In this document: positions 34,374 to 42,015 of the stretch, one piece after another | Numbering within the stretch: position 1 is the first letter of the stretch | Layout of the letters: the number at the start of each line of letters is the position of its first letter | From: Komagataeibacter saccharivorans | Lineage (GTDB): Bacteria; Pseudomonadota; Alphaproteobacteria; Acetobacterales; Acetobacteraceae | Reading direction: 5' to 3' | Length of the DNA: 64,000 bases | Assembly (NCBI RefSeq): GCF_003207825.1 | Contig: NZ_NKTY01000010.1 | Coordinates: 1 to 64,000 of the forward strand | Notes under the pieces: model-generated | The model's database searches: none | What the model was told of the DNA's origin: nothing | Seen by the model: the letters and a program-made list of their open reading frames with translations, nothing else | Translations under genes and position numbers: made by a program

Positions 34374-35309
34374 TTATAGCAGCGAATTCGCCTCCGGGAT
34401 GGAATCGGGCACGAAAAACGGGGCGATGGTATGAAAATCCGTCGCACGTGGCGAACGCGGCCGCCATGCAAGCCCGATGGTGCGCCATGCCTGCGCCCCC
34501 GTTACGGGCCTGACCGCCAGAAGCTGCCCATCCAGCAGGGGAGAATCGACCGCAAGCTGCGGCACCAGCGCCAGCCCCATGCCCGCGGCCACCATTTCCA
34601 GCATTGTGTAAAGGGACGTCACCGCACAGGTGGCATCCTCCCCGTTCTGGCTCCAGCCGCGCACCTGACGGCACATGGCCAGCGTCTGGTCGCGCAGGCA
34701 GTGCCCGTCCTCCAGCATGATCATGTTTTCATGCACGATGCTGTCCACCGGCACCGATGGCAGTTTCGCCAGCGGATGGTCACGCGGCATGACCAGCATG
34801 AACGGGTCGCGCCACAGGGGCAGCGTCTCGCTATCATCACAGTCGCAGGGCATGGCCAGCAGCACCAGGTCCAGCCTGCCCAGCGCCAGCTTTTCCATCA
34901 TGTTGTGGGTCATGTCCTCATTGAGCGAAAGCCGGAGCTGCGGATAGGCATGCGGCAGCCGACGGACCAGCGAGGGCAGGACAAACGGCCCGATGGTGGG
35001 AATGACGCCGATGCGCAGCAGTCCGCTCATCGGTTCGCGCGCCGCCACGGCTACATCCAGCACGCCCTGAAGGGCATCAAGGGCGATACGGGCGCGGGCC
35101 AGCACCTTGTCCCCCAGCGGGGTGAACACGACCTTCTTGCCGACATCGCGGTCAAGCAGCCTTGCATCCATCTGGCGCTCAAGGGCCAGTATCCCGGCTG
35201 AAAGCGTGGACTGGGTCACGGCGCAGGCCCGTGCCGCCCGGCCGAAATGACGCAGTTCGGCCAGAGTGACAAGATAACGCAACTGCTGGGCGGAAGGCAT
35301 CGGCAGCAT
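34374..35309 (-). CDS. oxyR: Hydrogen peroxide-sensing regulator OxyR (LysR family)
   Basis: A 311-aa LysR-type transcription factor. The N-terminal winged helix-turn-helix is at about 6-65 (HFGRAARACAVTQSTLSAGILALE). In the effector domain MLEDGHCLRDQTLAMC carries Cys204 and Cys213, nine residues apart exactly as Cys199 and Cys208 of E. coli OxyR, so peroxide sensing by a disulfide switch is very probable. The VAAGMGLALVPQLAV segment also matches OxyR. No catalase or peroxiredoxin gene is adjacent; targets lie elsewhere. Confidence 0.92.
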   Translation of the reverse strand: MLPMPSAQQLRYLVTLAELRHFGRAARACAVTQSTLSAGILALERQMDARLLDRDVGKKVVFTPLGDKVLARARIALDALQGVLDVAVAAREPMSGLLRIGVIPTIGPFVLPSLVRRLPHAYPQLRLSLNEDMTHNMMEKLALGRLDLVLLAMPCDCDDSETLPLWRDPFMLVMPRDHPLAKLPSVPVDSIVHENMIMLEDGHCLRDQTLAMCRQVRGWSQNGEDATCAVTSLYTMLEMVAAGMGLALVPQLAVDSPLLDGQLLAVRPVTGAQAWRTIGLAWRPRSPRATDFHTIAPFFVPDSIPEANSLL

Positions 35310-35573
35310 CGGTAATTCCGATCAGGCATATGTGGATTATTCCCCATCACGATAGCATTACCGTCGGCACGGATACAGGCTGCCAGTCGTAACGCTGCCA
35401 CCCGGGCAGCCTGCTTCCACACGGAAAGGGCCTGCGCATGCCCTGCTGCCAGCAAAACGCCCTCAACATGATGTTCAGGACGTTTTTTTTCGTCTGCCCT
35501 GTTGCCATGACGGGACCGGCCTGTTATTTGCCCTTTCACCGAACGGTTGCAGCCCCACGGGGCGGCAGCGGAT

Positions 35574-35650
<77 letters not shown>

Positions 35651-35794
35651 TTTTACGGTGCCCTCCCCACATAATATCTATCTGCCCTGCTGCAGCCTTG
35701 CACGGCCCCTGTATGCCACGCATGCCTGACGCATTGCGTCATCTGCCAGACAGGATCAGTCTGTCCGCCATTCCGTGCTGATGGATGCAGAAAA

Positions 35795-36892
35795 ATGACT
35801 GATCTCTTTACCCCCTACACACTCAGGGGCACGACCCTGCGCAATCGCATCGTGGTCTCGCCCATGTGCCAGTACATGGCGGTCGATGGTGTCGTGAACG
35901 ACTGGCATCATGCGCATTACGCGGCGCTGGCGCGGGGCGGCAGCGGACTTGTGGTGGTGGAAGCGACCGCCGTTTCACCAGAAGGACGGATCACCCCCGG
36001 ATGCCTCGGGTTATGGAACGATGCACAGGCCGAAGCCTTTCGCCCACTGGTGCGCGCCATGCGTGACGCGGGGGCGGTGCCGGGCATCCAGATTGCCCAT
36101 GCGGGCCGCAAGGCCAGCGCCAACCGCCCGTGGGAAGGAGACGATTCGATCGCAGCCGATGACCCGCGTGGCTGGGAAACCATCGCCCCTTCGGCCCTGG
36201 CCTTTGGCGCGGGACTGCCCAAGGTGCCGCGCGCCATGACGGTGGCGGATATTACCCGCGTGCGGCAGGATTTCGTGGCGGCGGCGAAGCGGGCGCGCGA
36301 TGTGGGCTTTGGCTGGCTCATGCTGCATTTCGCCCATGGCTATCTGGGGCAGAGCTTCCTTTCCCCCCATTCCAACCAGCGTGATGACAGTTACGGCGGC
36401 AGCCTTGAAAACCGTGCGCGGTTTCTGGTGGAAACCCTGCTGGAAGTACGCACCATCTGGCCGGAGGACCGCCCGCTCAGCGCACGGCTTGGCATGATCG
36501 AGTTTGATGGACAGGACGAACAGACGCTTCAGGACGCCATCACGGTTGCCAGGATCTTTCGCGAATCCGGACTGGATTTTCTGGATGTCAGCATCGGCTT
36601 TTCAACACCGGCGGCGAAAATTCCGTGGGGACCGTCCTTCATGGCCCCGGTTGCGCGCCGTGTCCGTCAGGAAAGCGGCCTGCCGGTCGCCACAAGCTGG
36701 TATCTGGGCAATGCGCAGACCATTGACGGGCTGATCCGCACGGAACAGATCGATCTGGCCATGATTGGCCGCCCCCTGCTGGAAAACCCGCACTGGCCTT
36801 ACGCCGCTGCCCGCGCGCTGGGCCGTGAGGACGCCCCGTGGGTCCTGCCCGCGCCCTATGCCCACTGGCTGTCGCGCTACCGCTCCCTTTAG
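35795..36892 (+). CDS. NADH:flavin oxidoreductase, Old Yellow Enzyme family (YqjM-like)
   Basis: A 365-aa FMN-dependent TIM-barrel enzyme that reduces activated C=C bonds using NAD(P)H. The segment VVSPMCQYMAVDG contains Cys25, corresponding to the redox-tuning cysteine of YqjM-class (class III) ene-reductases; the active-site helix AHGYLGQSFLSPHSNQR-DDSYGGSLENR and IGRPLLENPHWP are typical. The substrate-binding pair, His-Ala-His in YqjM, is in the QIAHAGRKAS segment. It stands alone on the plus strand between tRNA-Asp and the convergent pentose phosphate block. Likely role: detoxification of enals or quinones. Confidence 0.92.
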   Translation: MTDLFTPYTLRGTTLRNRIVVSPMCQYMAVDGVVNDWHHAHYAALARGGSGLVVVEATAVSPEGRITPGCLGLWNDAQAEAFRPLVRAMRDAGAVPGIQIAHAGRKASANRPWEGDDSIAADDPRGWETIAPSALAFGAGLPKVPRAMTVADITRVRQDFVAAAKRARDVGFGWLMLHFAHGYLGQSFLSPHSNQRDDSYGGSLENRARFLVETLLEVRTIWPEDRPLSARLGMIEFDGQDEQTLQDAITVARIFRESGLDFLDVSIGFSTPAAKIPWGPSFMAPVARRVRQESGLPVATSWYLGNAQTIDGLIRTEQIDLAMIGRPLLENPHWPYAAARALGREDAPWVLPAPYAHWLSRYRSL

Positions 36893-36916
36893 GCCAGATC
36901 AGGCGGGATTGCGCCT

Positions 36917-37744
36917 TCAGGCGCGTCCCGCACCCGCCACATCGAGATAATGCGCCACCAGCGGCATATAGGTCGCGCCAAAGCGGCGCAGATGCACAAG
37001 CGCGATCCACAGCCGGTAGATGGCGAAACGCACTTCATACCCCGCCTCAACACCACCATGGGCCGTGTAGAAAGCGGCGCTGGGGCGATCAAATACCCCT
37101 GCTGTCGCCAGATCGACCTCCGCATGACCGTAATGGCAGCAGGGGTCGATCAGCCCTGATACCCGGCTGCCCGATACCAGCACGTTCCCGCCCCACAGAT
37201 CACCATGCAGCAGGGATGGAACCGGTTTGTGCGGCAACAGGTCAGGCAGGCGACGCATCAGGTTTTCAAGCTGGCGGGCAAGGTCCGGTCCGACATGATC
37301 CAGATGCACGCCAATGCGGTGACGTGCCCAGAATTCGGGCCAGTTTTCCGTCCATTCATTGCATACCGCCACGTCCCCGAAGGCATGGTCGGCATGCCAG
37401 CCATAACGGATTGCATCCCCCTCCGGCCTGCCGGTATGGACCTGCGCCAGCACCCGCCCCAGATCGTCCCAGCATCCCGGCAGCCTGCCATCGGGCGGCA
37501 GGTACTGCAGCACAACTGCGTCCTCATCCACCGCCAGAACCTGCGGCACGGGCGCACCGGTCCGGCCAAGGCTGCGGAGCATCGCGGCCTCCTCCACCGG
37601 ATCGGGACCGTTCTTGACGACAACCTTGCGCCCGTCATTGAGATAGAGGAGCAGCGTCTGCGCCGTATCCCCGCCCTGCAGCGGATGCCAGTTCCATATC
37701 TGCGCCCCCAGCAGGGCAGCGCCGTGGCGGGCCAGACGGGTCAT
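36917..37744 (-). CDS. Fructosamine kinase family protein
   Basis: A 275-aa aminoglycoside-phosphotransferase-fold kinase of the fructosamine/ketosamine 3-kinase family. The catalytic loop is HGDLWGGNV (His180 to Val188, Asp182 as base) and the metal-binding aspartate is Asp200 in LIDPCC, with GHAEVDLA after it. These kinases phosphorylate O-3 of ketosamines on glycated proteins; the phosphoester makes the adduct fall off. Bacterial members mostly act on ribulosamines or erythrulosamines. It overlaps the preceding LMW-PTP gene by 4 bases (ATGA) and is the last gene of the pentose phosphate block. Confidence 0.9.
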   Translation of the reverse strand: MTRLARHGAALLGAQIWNWHPLQGGDTAQTLLLYLNDGRKVVVKNGPDPVEEAAMLRSLGRTGAPVPQVLAVDEDAVVLQYLPPDGRLPGCWDDLGRVLAQVHTGRPEGDAIRYGWHADHAFGDVAVCNEWTENWPEFWARHRIGVHLDHVGPDLARQLENLMRRLPDLLPHKPVPSLLHGDLWGGNVLVSGSRVSGLIDPCCHYGHAEVDLATAGVFDRPSAAFYTAHGGVEAGYEVRFAIYRLWIALVHLRRFGATYMPLVAHYLDVAGAGRA

Positions 37745-38214
37745 GACCGGCGCTGCAGCTTCCTGACCAAGGCTTCGACCCCCGCCATGACATCCTGCCA
37801 GGTCGTGTCAAAGCCGCTGGCGCTGCCGTAATAGGGGTCAACCACATCGCGCCCTTCCATGCCCGGCACGTGATCCATCAGCAGCGAGACTTCCGCCCGG
37901 TAACCAGCAGGACGGATGGACAGCAGATATTCCAGATGGCTGGCGTCCAGGGCGATGATATGGGTGAAACGGTCGAAATCAGCCACCTTGACCACCCGCG
38001 CACGATAGCCACTGATATCGATCCCGTGCCTGCGGGCCACGGCGCAGGCACGCCGGTCGGGTGGAGCACCTGCATGCCAGTTGCCCGTGCCCGCCGAATC
38101 GACCGTGACCGCCAGCCCCGCCTGCCGGGCGGCATGGCGGAAGGCGCCTTCTGCCAGCGGGGAGCGGCAGATATTGCCGGTACAGACGAACAGGACAGCA
38201 GGCGACTCGGTCAT
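37741..38214 (-). CDS. Low-molecular-weight protein tyrosine phosphatase family protein
   Basis: A 157-aa LMW-PTP. The catalytic P-loop is CTGNICRS (Cys11, Arg17) and the general acid is Asp126 in VVDPYYG. It abuts the gntK stop (TAAATG, no gap) and overlaps the fructosamine kinase start. Family members paired with fructosamine kinases have been proposed, and mammalian LMW-PTP shown, to remove the 5-phosphate from protein-bound ribulosamine 5-phosphate, which fits this neighbourhood better than tyrosine kinase signalling: no kinase or exopolysaccharide gene is adjacent. Confidence 0.9.
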   Translation of the reverse strand: MTESPAVLFVCTGNICRSPLAEGAFRHAARQAGLAVTVDSAGTGNWHAGAPPDRRACAVARRHGIDISGYRARVVKVADFDRFTHIIALDASHLEYLLSIRPAGYRAEVSLLMDHVPGMEGRDVVDPYYGSASGFDTTWQDVMAGVEALVRKLQRRS

Positions 38215-38784
38215 TTATTCCCGTCCGGCGGCATTGCGTTCAGGAAATTTCTGTTTCAGCAGGCCAAGGGTCTCGGCGATGAGTTCGGCCGGTGTCGCCT
38301 CCAGATGCACGACAACGGGATGCTCATCCGCCGTCGGCGGCTCCAGCGTGGCAAGCTGGCTGGGCAGCAGGCTGGCGGGCATGTAATGTCCCCGCCGCCG
38401 ACGCAGGCGATCGTACAGGGTCGATTCCGGTATTTCCAGATAGACGAACACGATATCCGCAGCCCCGTCGGCCCGCAGCAGGTCACGATAGGACCGCTTG
38501 AGCGCGGAGCAGGTCAGGATACCCCCCTGACCCGACTTCACACGTTCCAGCAGCCATGTGTGGCAGGCTTCCAGCCATGGCGTGCGGTCGGCATCGGTCA
38601 GGGGAATGCCTGCGGCCATCTTCTGTACGTTGGCGCGGGGATGCAGCAGGTCCCCTTCCTGATACGGCCAGCCCAGAAGGTTGTGCAGCCCTTCGGCAAG
38701 GGTGGTCTTGCCGCAGCCCGAAACGCCCATGACGACCAGCACCAGCGGCCGGATGCCCTGATCCTGCAACCCCGGCCCGGTCAT
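38215..38784 (-). CDS. gntK: Gluconokinase
   Basis: Phosphorylates D-gluconate to 6-phosphogluconate, the entry of gluconate into the pentose phosphate pathway; 189 aa of the thermoresistant GntK/IdnK type. The P-loop is GVSGCGKTT (20-28), then GDLLHPRANVQKMAAGIPLTDADRTPWL (substrate region), and CSALKRSYRDLLR. It overlaps rpiA by 4 bases (ATGA). In acetic acid bacteria gluconate is formed abundantly by periplasmic glucose oxidation, so this kinase recaptures it. Confidence 0.95.
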   Translation of the reverse strand: MTGPGLQDQGIRPLVLVVMGVSGCGKTTLAEGLHNLLGWPYQEGDLLHPRANVQKMAAGIPLTDADRTPWLEACHTWLLERVKSGQGGILTCSALKRSYRDLLRADGAADIVFVYLEIPESTLYDRLRRRRGHYMPASLLPSQLATLEPPTADEHPVVVHLEATPAELIAETLGLLKQKFPERNAAGRE

Positions 38785-39485
38785 GCCACGCGCAGCCGCT
38801 GCAGGCCATCCACCGTGGCAACGATCACTTCCGACGTGCGGCCGATGAACAGCCCGGTCTCGATCACGCCGACGATCCCGTCCAGTCGCCGCTGCAGTTC
38901 GACCGAATCGGCAATTTCACCGAAATGGCAGTCGAGGATCATGTTGCCCCCGTCTGTTACGAACACATTGCCGCTGCGGTCCAGGCGCTGGGTCACGCGC
39001 GCGCCCAGACCTTCAAGCTGGCGGGCCGTGCTGGTCCACCCGAAGGAGGCGACTTCCACCGGCACCGGCACGCGCGCGCCCAGCCGGTCGACCAGCTTGC
39101 TGTCATCCACCACCACGACGAATTTGCGTGAAGCCGCCGCCACGATCTTTTCACGGAACAGCGCCCCGCCCAGCCCCTTGATGAGGTTGAGGGAACCGCG
39201 TTCCACCTCATCCGCACCGTCGATGTCTATGTCGATCTGGGGATGGGTTGCGAACGTCACCAGTCTGATCCCGTGCGAACGCGCCTGCTCGGCTGAGCGT
39301 TCGGATGTGGGAATCGCGCAGAACCGCAGCCCTTCGGCCCAGCGGCGGCCCAGTTCCTCGATCATGAAGGCGGACGTGCTGCCGGAACCCAGGCCGACAA
39401 CCATGCCTTCCGTGACCATGTCGGCCGCTTCGATCGCGGCCTGCCGCTTCAGTTCTGCCCTCGGGTCCGTAGTGTGGGTGGACAT
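38781..39485 (-). CDS. rpiA: Ribose-5-phosphate isomerase A
   Basis: Interconverts ribose 5-phosphate and ribulose 5-phosphate; 234 aa. Conserved motifs are VVGLGSGSTSAFMI, IDIDGADEVE (catalytic Asp), and KGLGGALFREKIVA, followed by VVDDSKLV. A good AGAGGAAA precedes the ATG. A hairpin (39505-39529) lies just before this ribosome binding site, and the stop overlaps gntK. Confidence 0.96.
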   Translation of the reverse strand: MSTHTTDPRAELKRQAAIEAADMVTEGMVVGLGSGSTSAFMIEELGRRWAEGLRFCAIPTSERSAEQARSHGIRLVTFATHPQIDIDIDGADEVERGSLNLIKGLGGALFREKIVAAASRKFVVVVDDSKLVDRLGARVPVPVEVASFGWTSTARQLEGLGARVTQRLDRSGNVFVTDGGNMILDCHFGEIADSVELQRRLDGIVGVIETGLFIGRTSEVIVATVDGLQRLRVA

Positions 39486-39504
39486 GCGCTGTTTCCTCTG
39501 CTGC

Positions 39505-39529
39505 GGGGCATCCCTTTCCCGGGTGCCCC
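39505..39529 (-). promoter_or_regulatory. Hairpin between pgl and rpiA
   Basis: On the minus strand GGGGCACCC pairs with GGGATGCCCC across a short loop, with one bulged base. It lies immediately upstream of the rpiA ribosome binding site in a 98-base gap. No T-run follows, so it may influence mRNA processing or rpiA translation. Confidence 0.4.
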
Positions 39530-39583
39530 GTCATTCTTATTTGCGTAACGCGTATCCAGGCGGCCAGATACGCTTCTCCGCAC

Positions 39584-40324
39584 TTATTGCCCTGCTGCCG
39601 CCTTGTCCATAAGCCAGATGAGTTCGCCTTCGGTTGTGATGTGGCTGGCCGGTTCCGCCGGATCACCCGCGCGCACTTTCGCAAAGGCTTCCTGCTTGCC
39701 CGCGCCCGCCAGCATGAACACTACATGGCGGCTGGAATGGATGGCGGGATAGGTCAGGGTCAGGCGCGTATGCGGCGCGTCATCGGGCACGCAGGTCGAA
39801 ACCCACAGCTTCGTTTCCTTCAGCACCGGCTGGCGGGGGAAAAGCGATGCGGTATGCCCGTTATCCCCCAGCCCCAGCATCACCACATCAAATAGCGGGC
39901 GACCCGGTTCAAGCGTGCTGCCGCCATAGACCTTTTCCAGTTCCGCCTGATACGCCGCCGCCGCCTGCACCGGATCGCCCGATGTCGGCATGGGATGCAC
40001 GTTGGCGGGCGGCACGGGAACGTGGGCCAGCATTTCGGTCTCGACCATGTGGTAGTTGCTGGCCGGATCGCTGTCGGGCACGAAACGCTCGTCCCCGAAG
40101 AAGAACTGCGTGTTCGCCCACGGGAAGCGGTCGCGGTAGGCGTCGGATGCAAGGATCTGGTACAGCCGCTTCGGCGTGGACCCGCCCGACAGGGACAGCA
40201 CGAACGGGCCGTCCTTCTTCGCCAGCGCCTGTTCCGTCAGCCACTTCGCCATATGTTGGGCAATGGCCTCCCCATCGGGGAGGACAACCATCGCGCCCGT
40301 TTTCACGTCATGTCCACCGGTCAT
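39584..40324 (-). CDS. pgl: 6-phosphogluconolactonase
   Basis: Hydrolyses 6-phosphoglucono-1,5-lactone, the product of Zwf; about 246 aa. Family features are LSLSGGSTPKRLYQ, FFFGDERFVPDSDPASNY, and LGLGDNGHTASLFP. Two ATGs are possible: at 40333 the GGGAG would touch the codon, at 40324 the spacing is 9, so 40324 is chosen. Its start is 1 base from the stop of the preceding HAD gene. Confidence 0.95.
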   Translation of the reverse strand: MTGGHDVKTGAMVVLPDGEAIAQHMAKWLTEQALAKKDGPFVLSLSGGSTPKRLYQILASDAYRDRFPWANTQFFFGDERFVPDSDPASNYHMVETEMLAHVPVPPANVHPMPTSGDPVQAAAAYQAELEKVYGGSTLEPGRPLFDVVMLGLGDNGHTASLFPRQPVLKETKLWVSTCVPDDAPHTRLTLTYPAIHSSRHVVFMLAGAGKQEAFAKVRAGDPAEPASHITTEGELIWLMDKAAAGQ

Positions 40325-40325
40325 G

Positions 40326-41156
40326 TCACGCATCTCCCAGCACGTATTTCTCGATCCCGTTGGCGAACCCTTCCTCCTCGCACGAGGTGGAAACGTATGT
40401 CGCCTGCTTCTGCACTTCGGGGCAGGCCTGTCCCATGGCGATCGACATGCCGCTCTTGCGGAACATCAGCACATCATTGGGCTGGTCGCCCAGTGTCACC
40501 ATCTGCGCCGCAGGAATGCCCAGCAGGCGTTCCAGCGTCATGACCACGCCGCCCTTGTTCGCATCCCTGTTGGTCACGTCCACATAGTACGGCTGCGACA
40601 GGGCTGCCGAAGCCGTATCGCCCAGCACCTGCTGCAGGTCGTGTTCAAGCCGTTTCATGAGATCGAGGTCATCGCTGACACCGGTGATCTTGACCACCTG
40701 ATCCAGCTTTTCTTCCACATTGCCGACCACCGGCGGGAATTTGACCGTCCACTGCTCACGCGCCACATGCGCGGCGTCGGCATTGGAAACGATCCAGTCA
40801 TTGCCGTTATAGACCCACGGATCGGCCTTGTGATCGCGGATGATGCCAATGACCTTGCGCGCGGTATCAGCAGGCAGCGTGCGGGCCTCGATCACGGTAA
40901 AATCGGGCCGGACCATCATGCCGCCGTTGAAGCCTGCGATAGGTTCGGAAATTTTCAGCGGATCGATCACCATCTTCATCCCCTTGGGCGGACGCCCGCT
41001 GGTGATGGTGAACAGGATGCCACGTTCGCGCAGGCGTTCGACCGCACGGATGGCACGCGGCGTCAGGATCTTGTCTTTCGTGACCAGCGTGCCATCCACA
41101 TCCGCCAGCACCAGCCTGATCTGATCGGCCGATGGTTTAACTGCATCCTGTGGCAT
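40326..41156 (-). CDS. Cof-type HAD hydrolase (second of a tandem pair)
   Basis: A 276-aa haloacid dehalogenase-superfamily phosphatase with a Cof (C2B) cap. Motif I is VLADVDGTLVT, motif II TSGRPP, motif III the lysine before NKGGVVMTLERLL, and motif IV GDQPNDVLMF (the typical GDxxND). Members act on sugar phosphates, nucleotides or pyridoxal phosphate; the substrate here is unknown. GGGAGA precedes the ATG. It is a paralogue of the next gene upstream in the operon and lies between zwf and pgl. Confidence 0.88.
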   Translation of the reverse strand: MPQDAVKPSADQIRLVLADVDGTLVTKDKILTPRAIRAVERLRERGILFTITSGRPPKGMKMVIDPLKISEPIAGFNGGMMVRPDFTVIEARTLPADTARKVIGIIRDHKADPWVYNGNDWIVSNADAAHVAREQWTVKFPPVVGNVEEKLDQVVKITGVSDDLDLMKRLEHDLQQVLGDTASAALSQPYYVDVTNRDANKGGVVMTLERLLGIPAAQMVTLGDQPNDVLMFRKSGMSIAMGQACPEVQKQATYVSTSCEEEGFANGIEKYVLGDA

Positions 41157-41183
41157 GTTCTCTCCCTGTCATGTGCCGCGCGA

Positions 41184-42011
41184 TCATGCGCGGGATAGTA
41201 CGAAACTTTCCATGGCAAACGCCCATCCGTCCTGCGTGTTGGGCCTTGTCACGAAACGGGCATGGGCCTTCACATTATCCGGGGCGTTGCCCATGGCGAT
41301 GCTGACCCCGGCTTCCTTCAGCATGGGTATGTCGTTGTTCATATCCCCGATGCATGCCGTATTGCGGATATCAGTATCCAGCAGATGCGCCAGTTCTTTT
41401 GCCGCATAGCCCTTGTTCGCGCGCGGATGCGTAATATCAAGGTAGATGGGGGAAGACTGGTGTACGCTCGCCCCCCCACCCAGCATGGCCGCCAGTTCAC
41501 GCTCCACGCCCGGCAGGCGGGCGGGGTCCGCCGAAACGCCCATGATCTTGCCGACATCACTGTAATGCCCGGCAAAATCGTCCACCTGCACCGGGGTGGT
41601 GCGGACCACCGCGCATTCATGGTGAACCTGTGGCGTATCGGCGCGTCGCACCAGCCAGTCATGGCCGATGAACAGCCACGGCTCGACCCCGTTGGCCAGC
41701 AGGAATTCCACGGCCCGGCGGGCAACATCCGCCTCCAGCGACAGGCGTTCGCGGATCGTGCCATCGGGATCACAGATCAGCCCGCCATTCAACCCGGCTA
41801 TGGGCGTGCTGATCTTCAGTTCCTTCACGAACTGCATCATCCCGCGCGGGGCACGGCTGCTGACAAGGCTGAGCCGGATTCCCGCGCGTTCCAGATCGCG
41901 CGCGGCACTATGGGCGGCGGCTGTGATCTGGCGTTCGGGAGTAATCAGGGTGCCATCGATATCGGATACGACCAGACGGACACCATCCGCCGGAGTAACG
42001 GGTATGGACAT
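41184..42011 (-). CDS. Cof-type HAD hydrolase (first of a tandem pair)
   Basis: A 275-aa HAD phosphatase similar over its whole length to its neighbour (compare KISTPIAGLNGG with KISEPIAGFNGG). Motif I is VVSDIDGTLIT, motif II VSSRAPRG, motif III in PRANKGYAAKELA, motif IV GDMNNDIPML. It starts 4 bases after zwf, so it is on the same transcript. The pair probably arose by tandem duplication; a role in clearing non-canonical or excess sugar phosphates made by pathway side reactions is plausible but unproven. Confidence 0.88.
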   Translation of the reverse strand: MSIPVTPADGVRLVVSDIDGTLITPERQITAAAHSAARDLERAGIRLSLVSSRAPRGMMQFVKELKISTPIAGLNGGLICDPDGTIRERLSLEADVARRAVEFLLANGVEPWLFIGHDWLVRRADTPQVHHECAVVRTTPVQVDDFAGHYSDVGKIMGVSADPARLPGVERELAAMLGGGASVHQSSPIYLDITHPRANKGYAAKELAHLLDTDIRNTACIGDMNNDIPMLKEAGVSIAMGNAPDNVKAHARFVTRPNTQDGWAFAMESFVLSRA

Positions 42012-42015
42012 GGGA

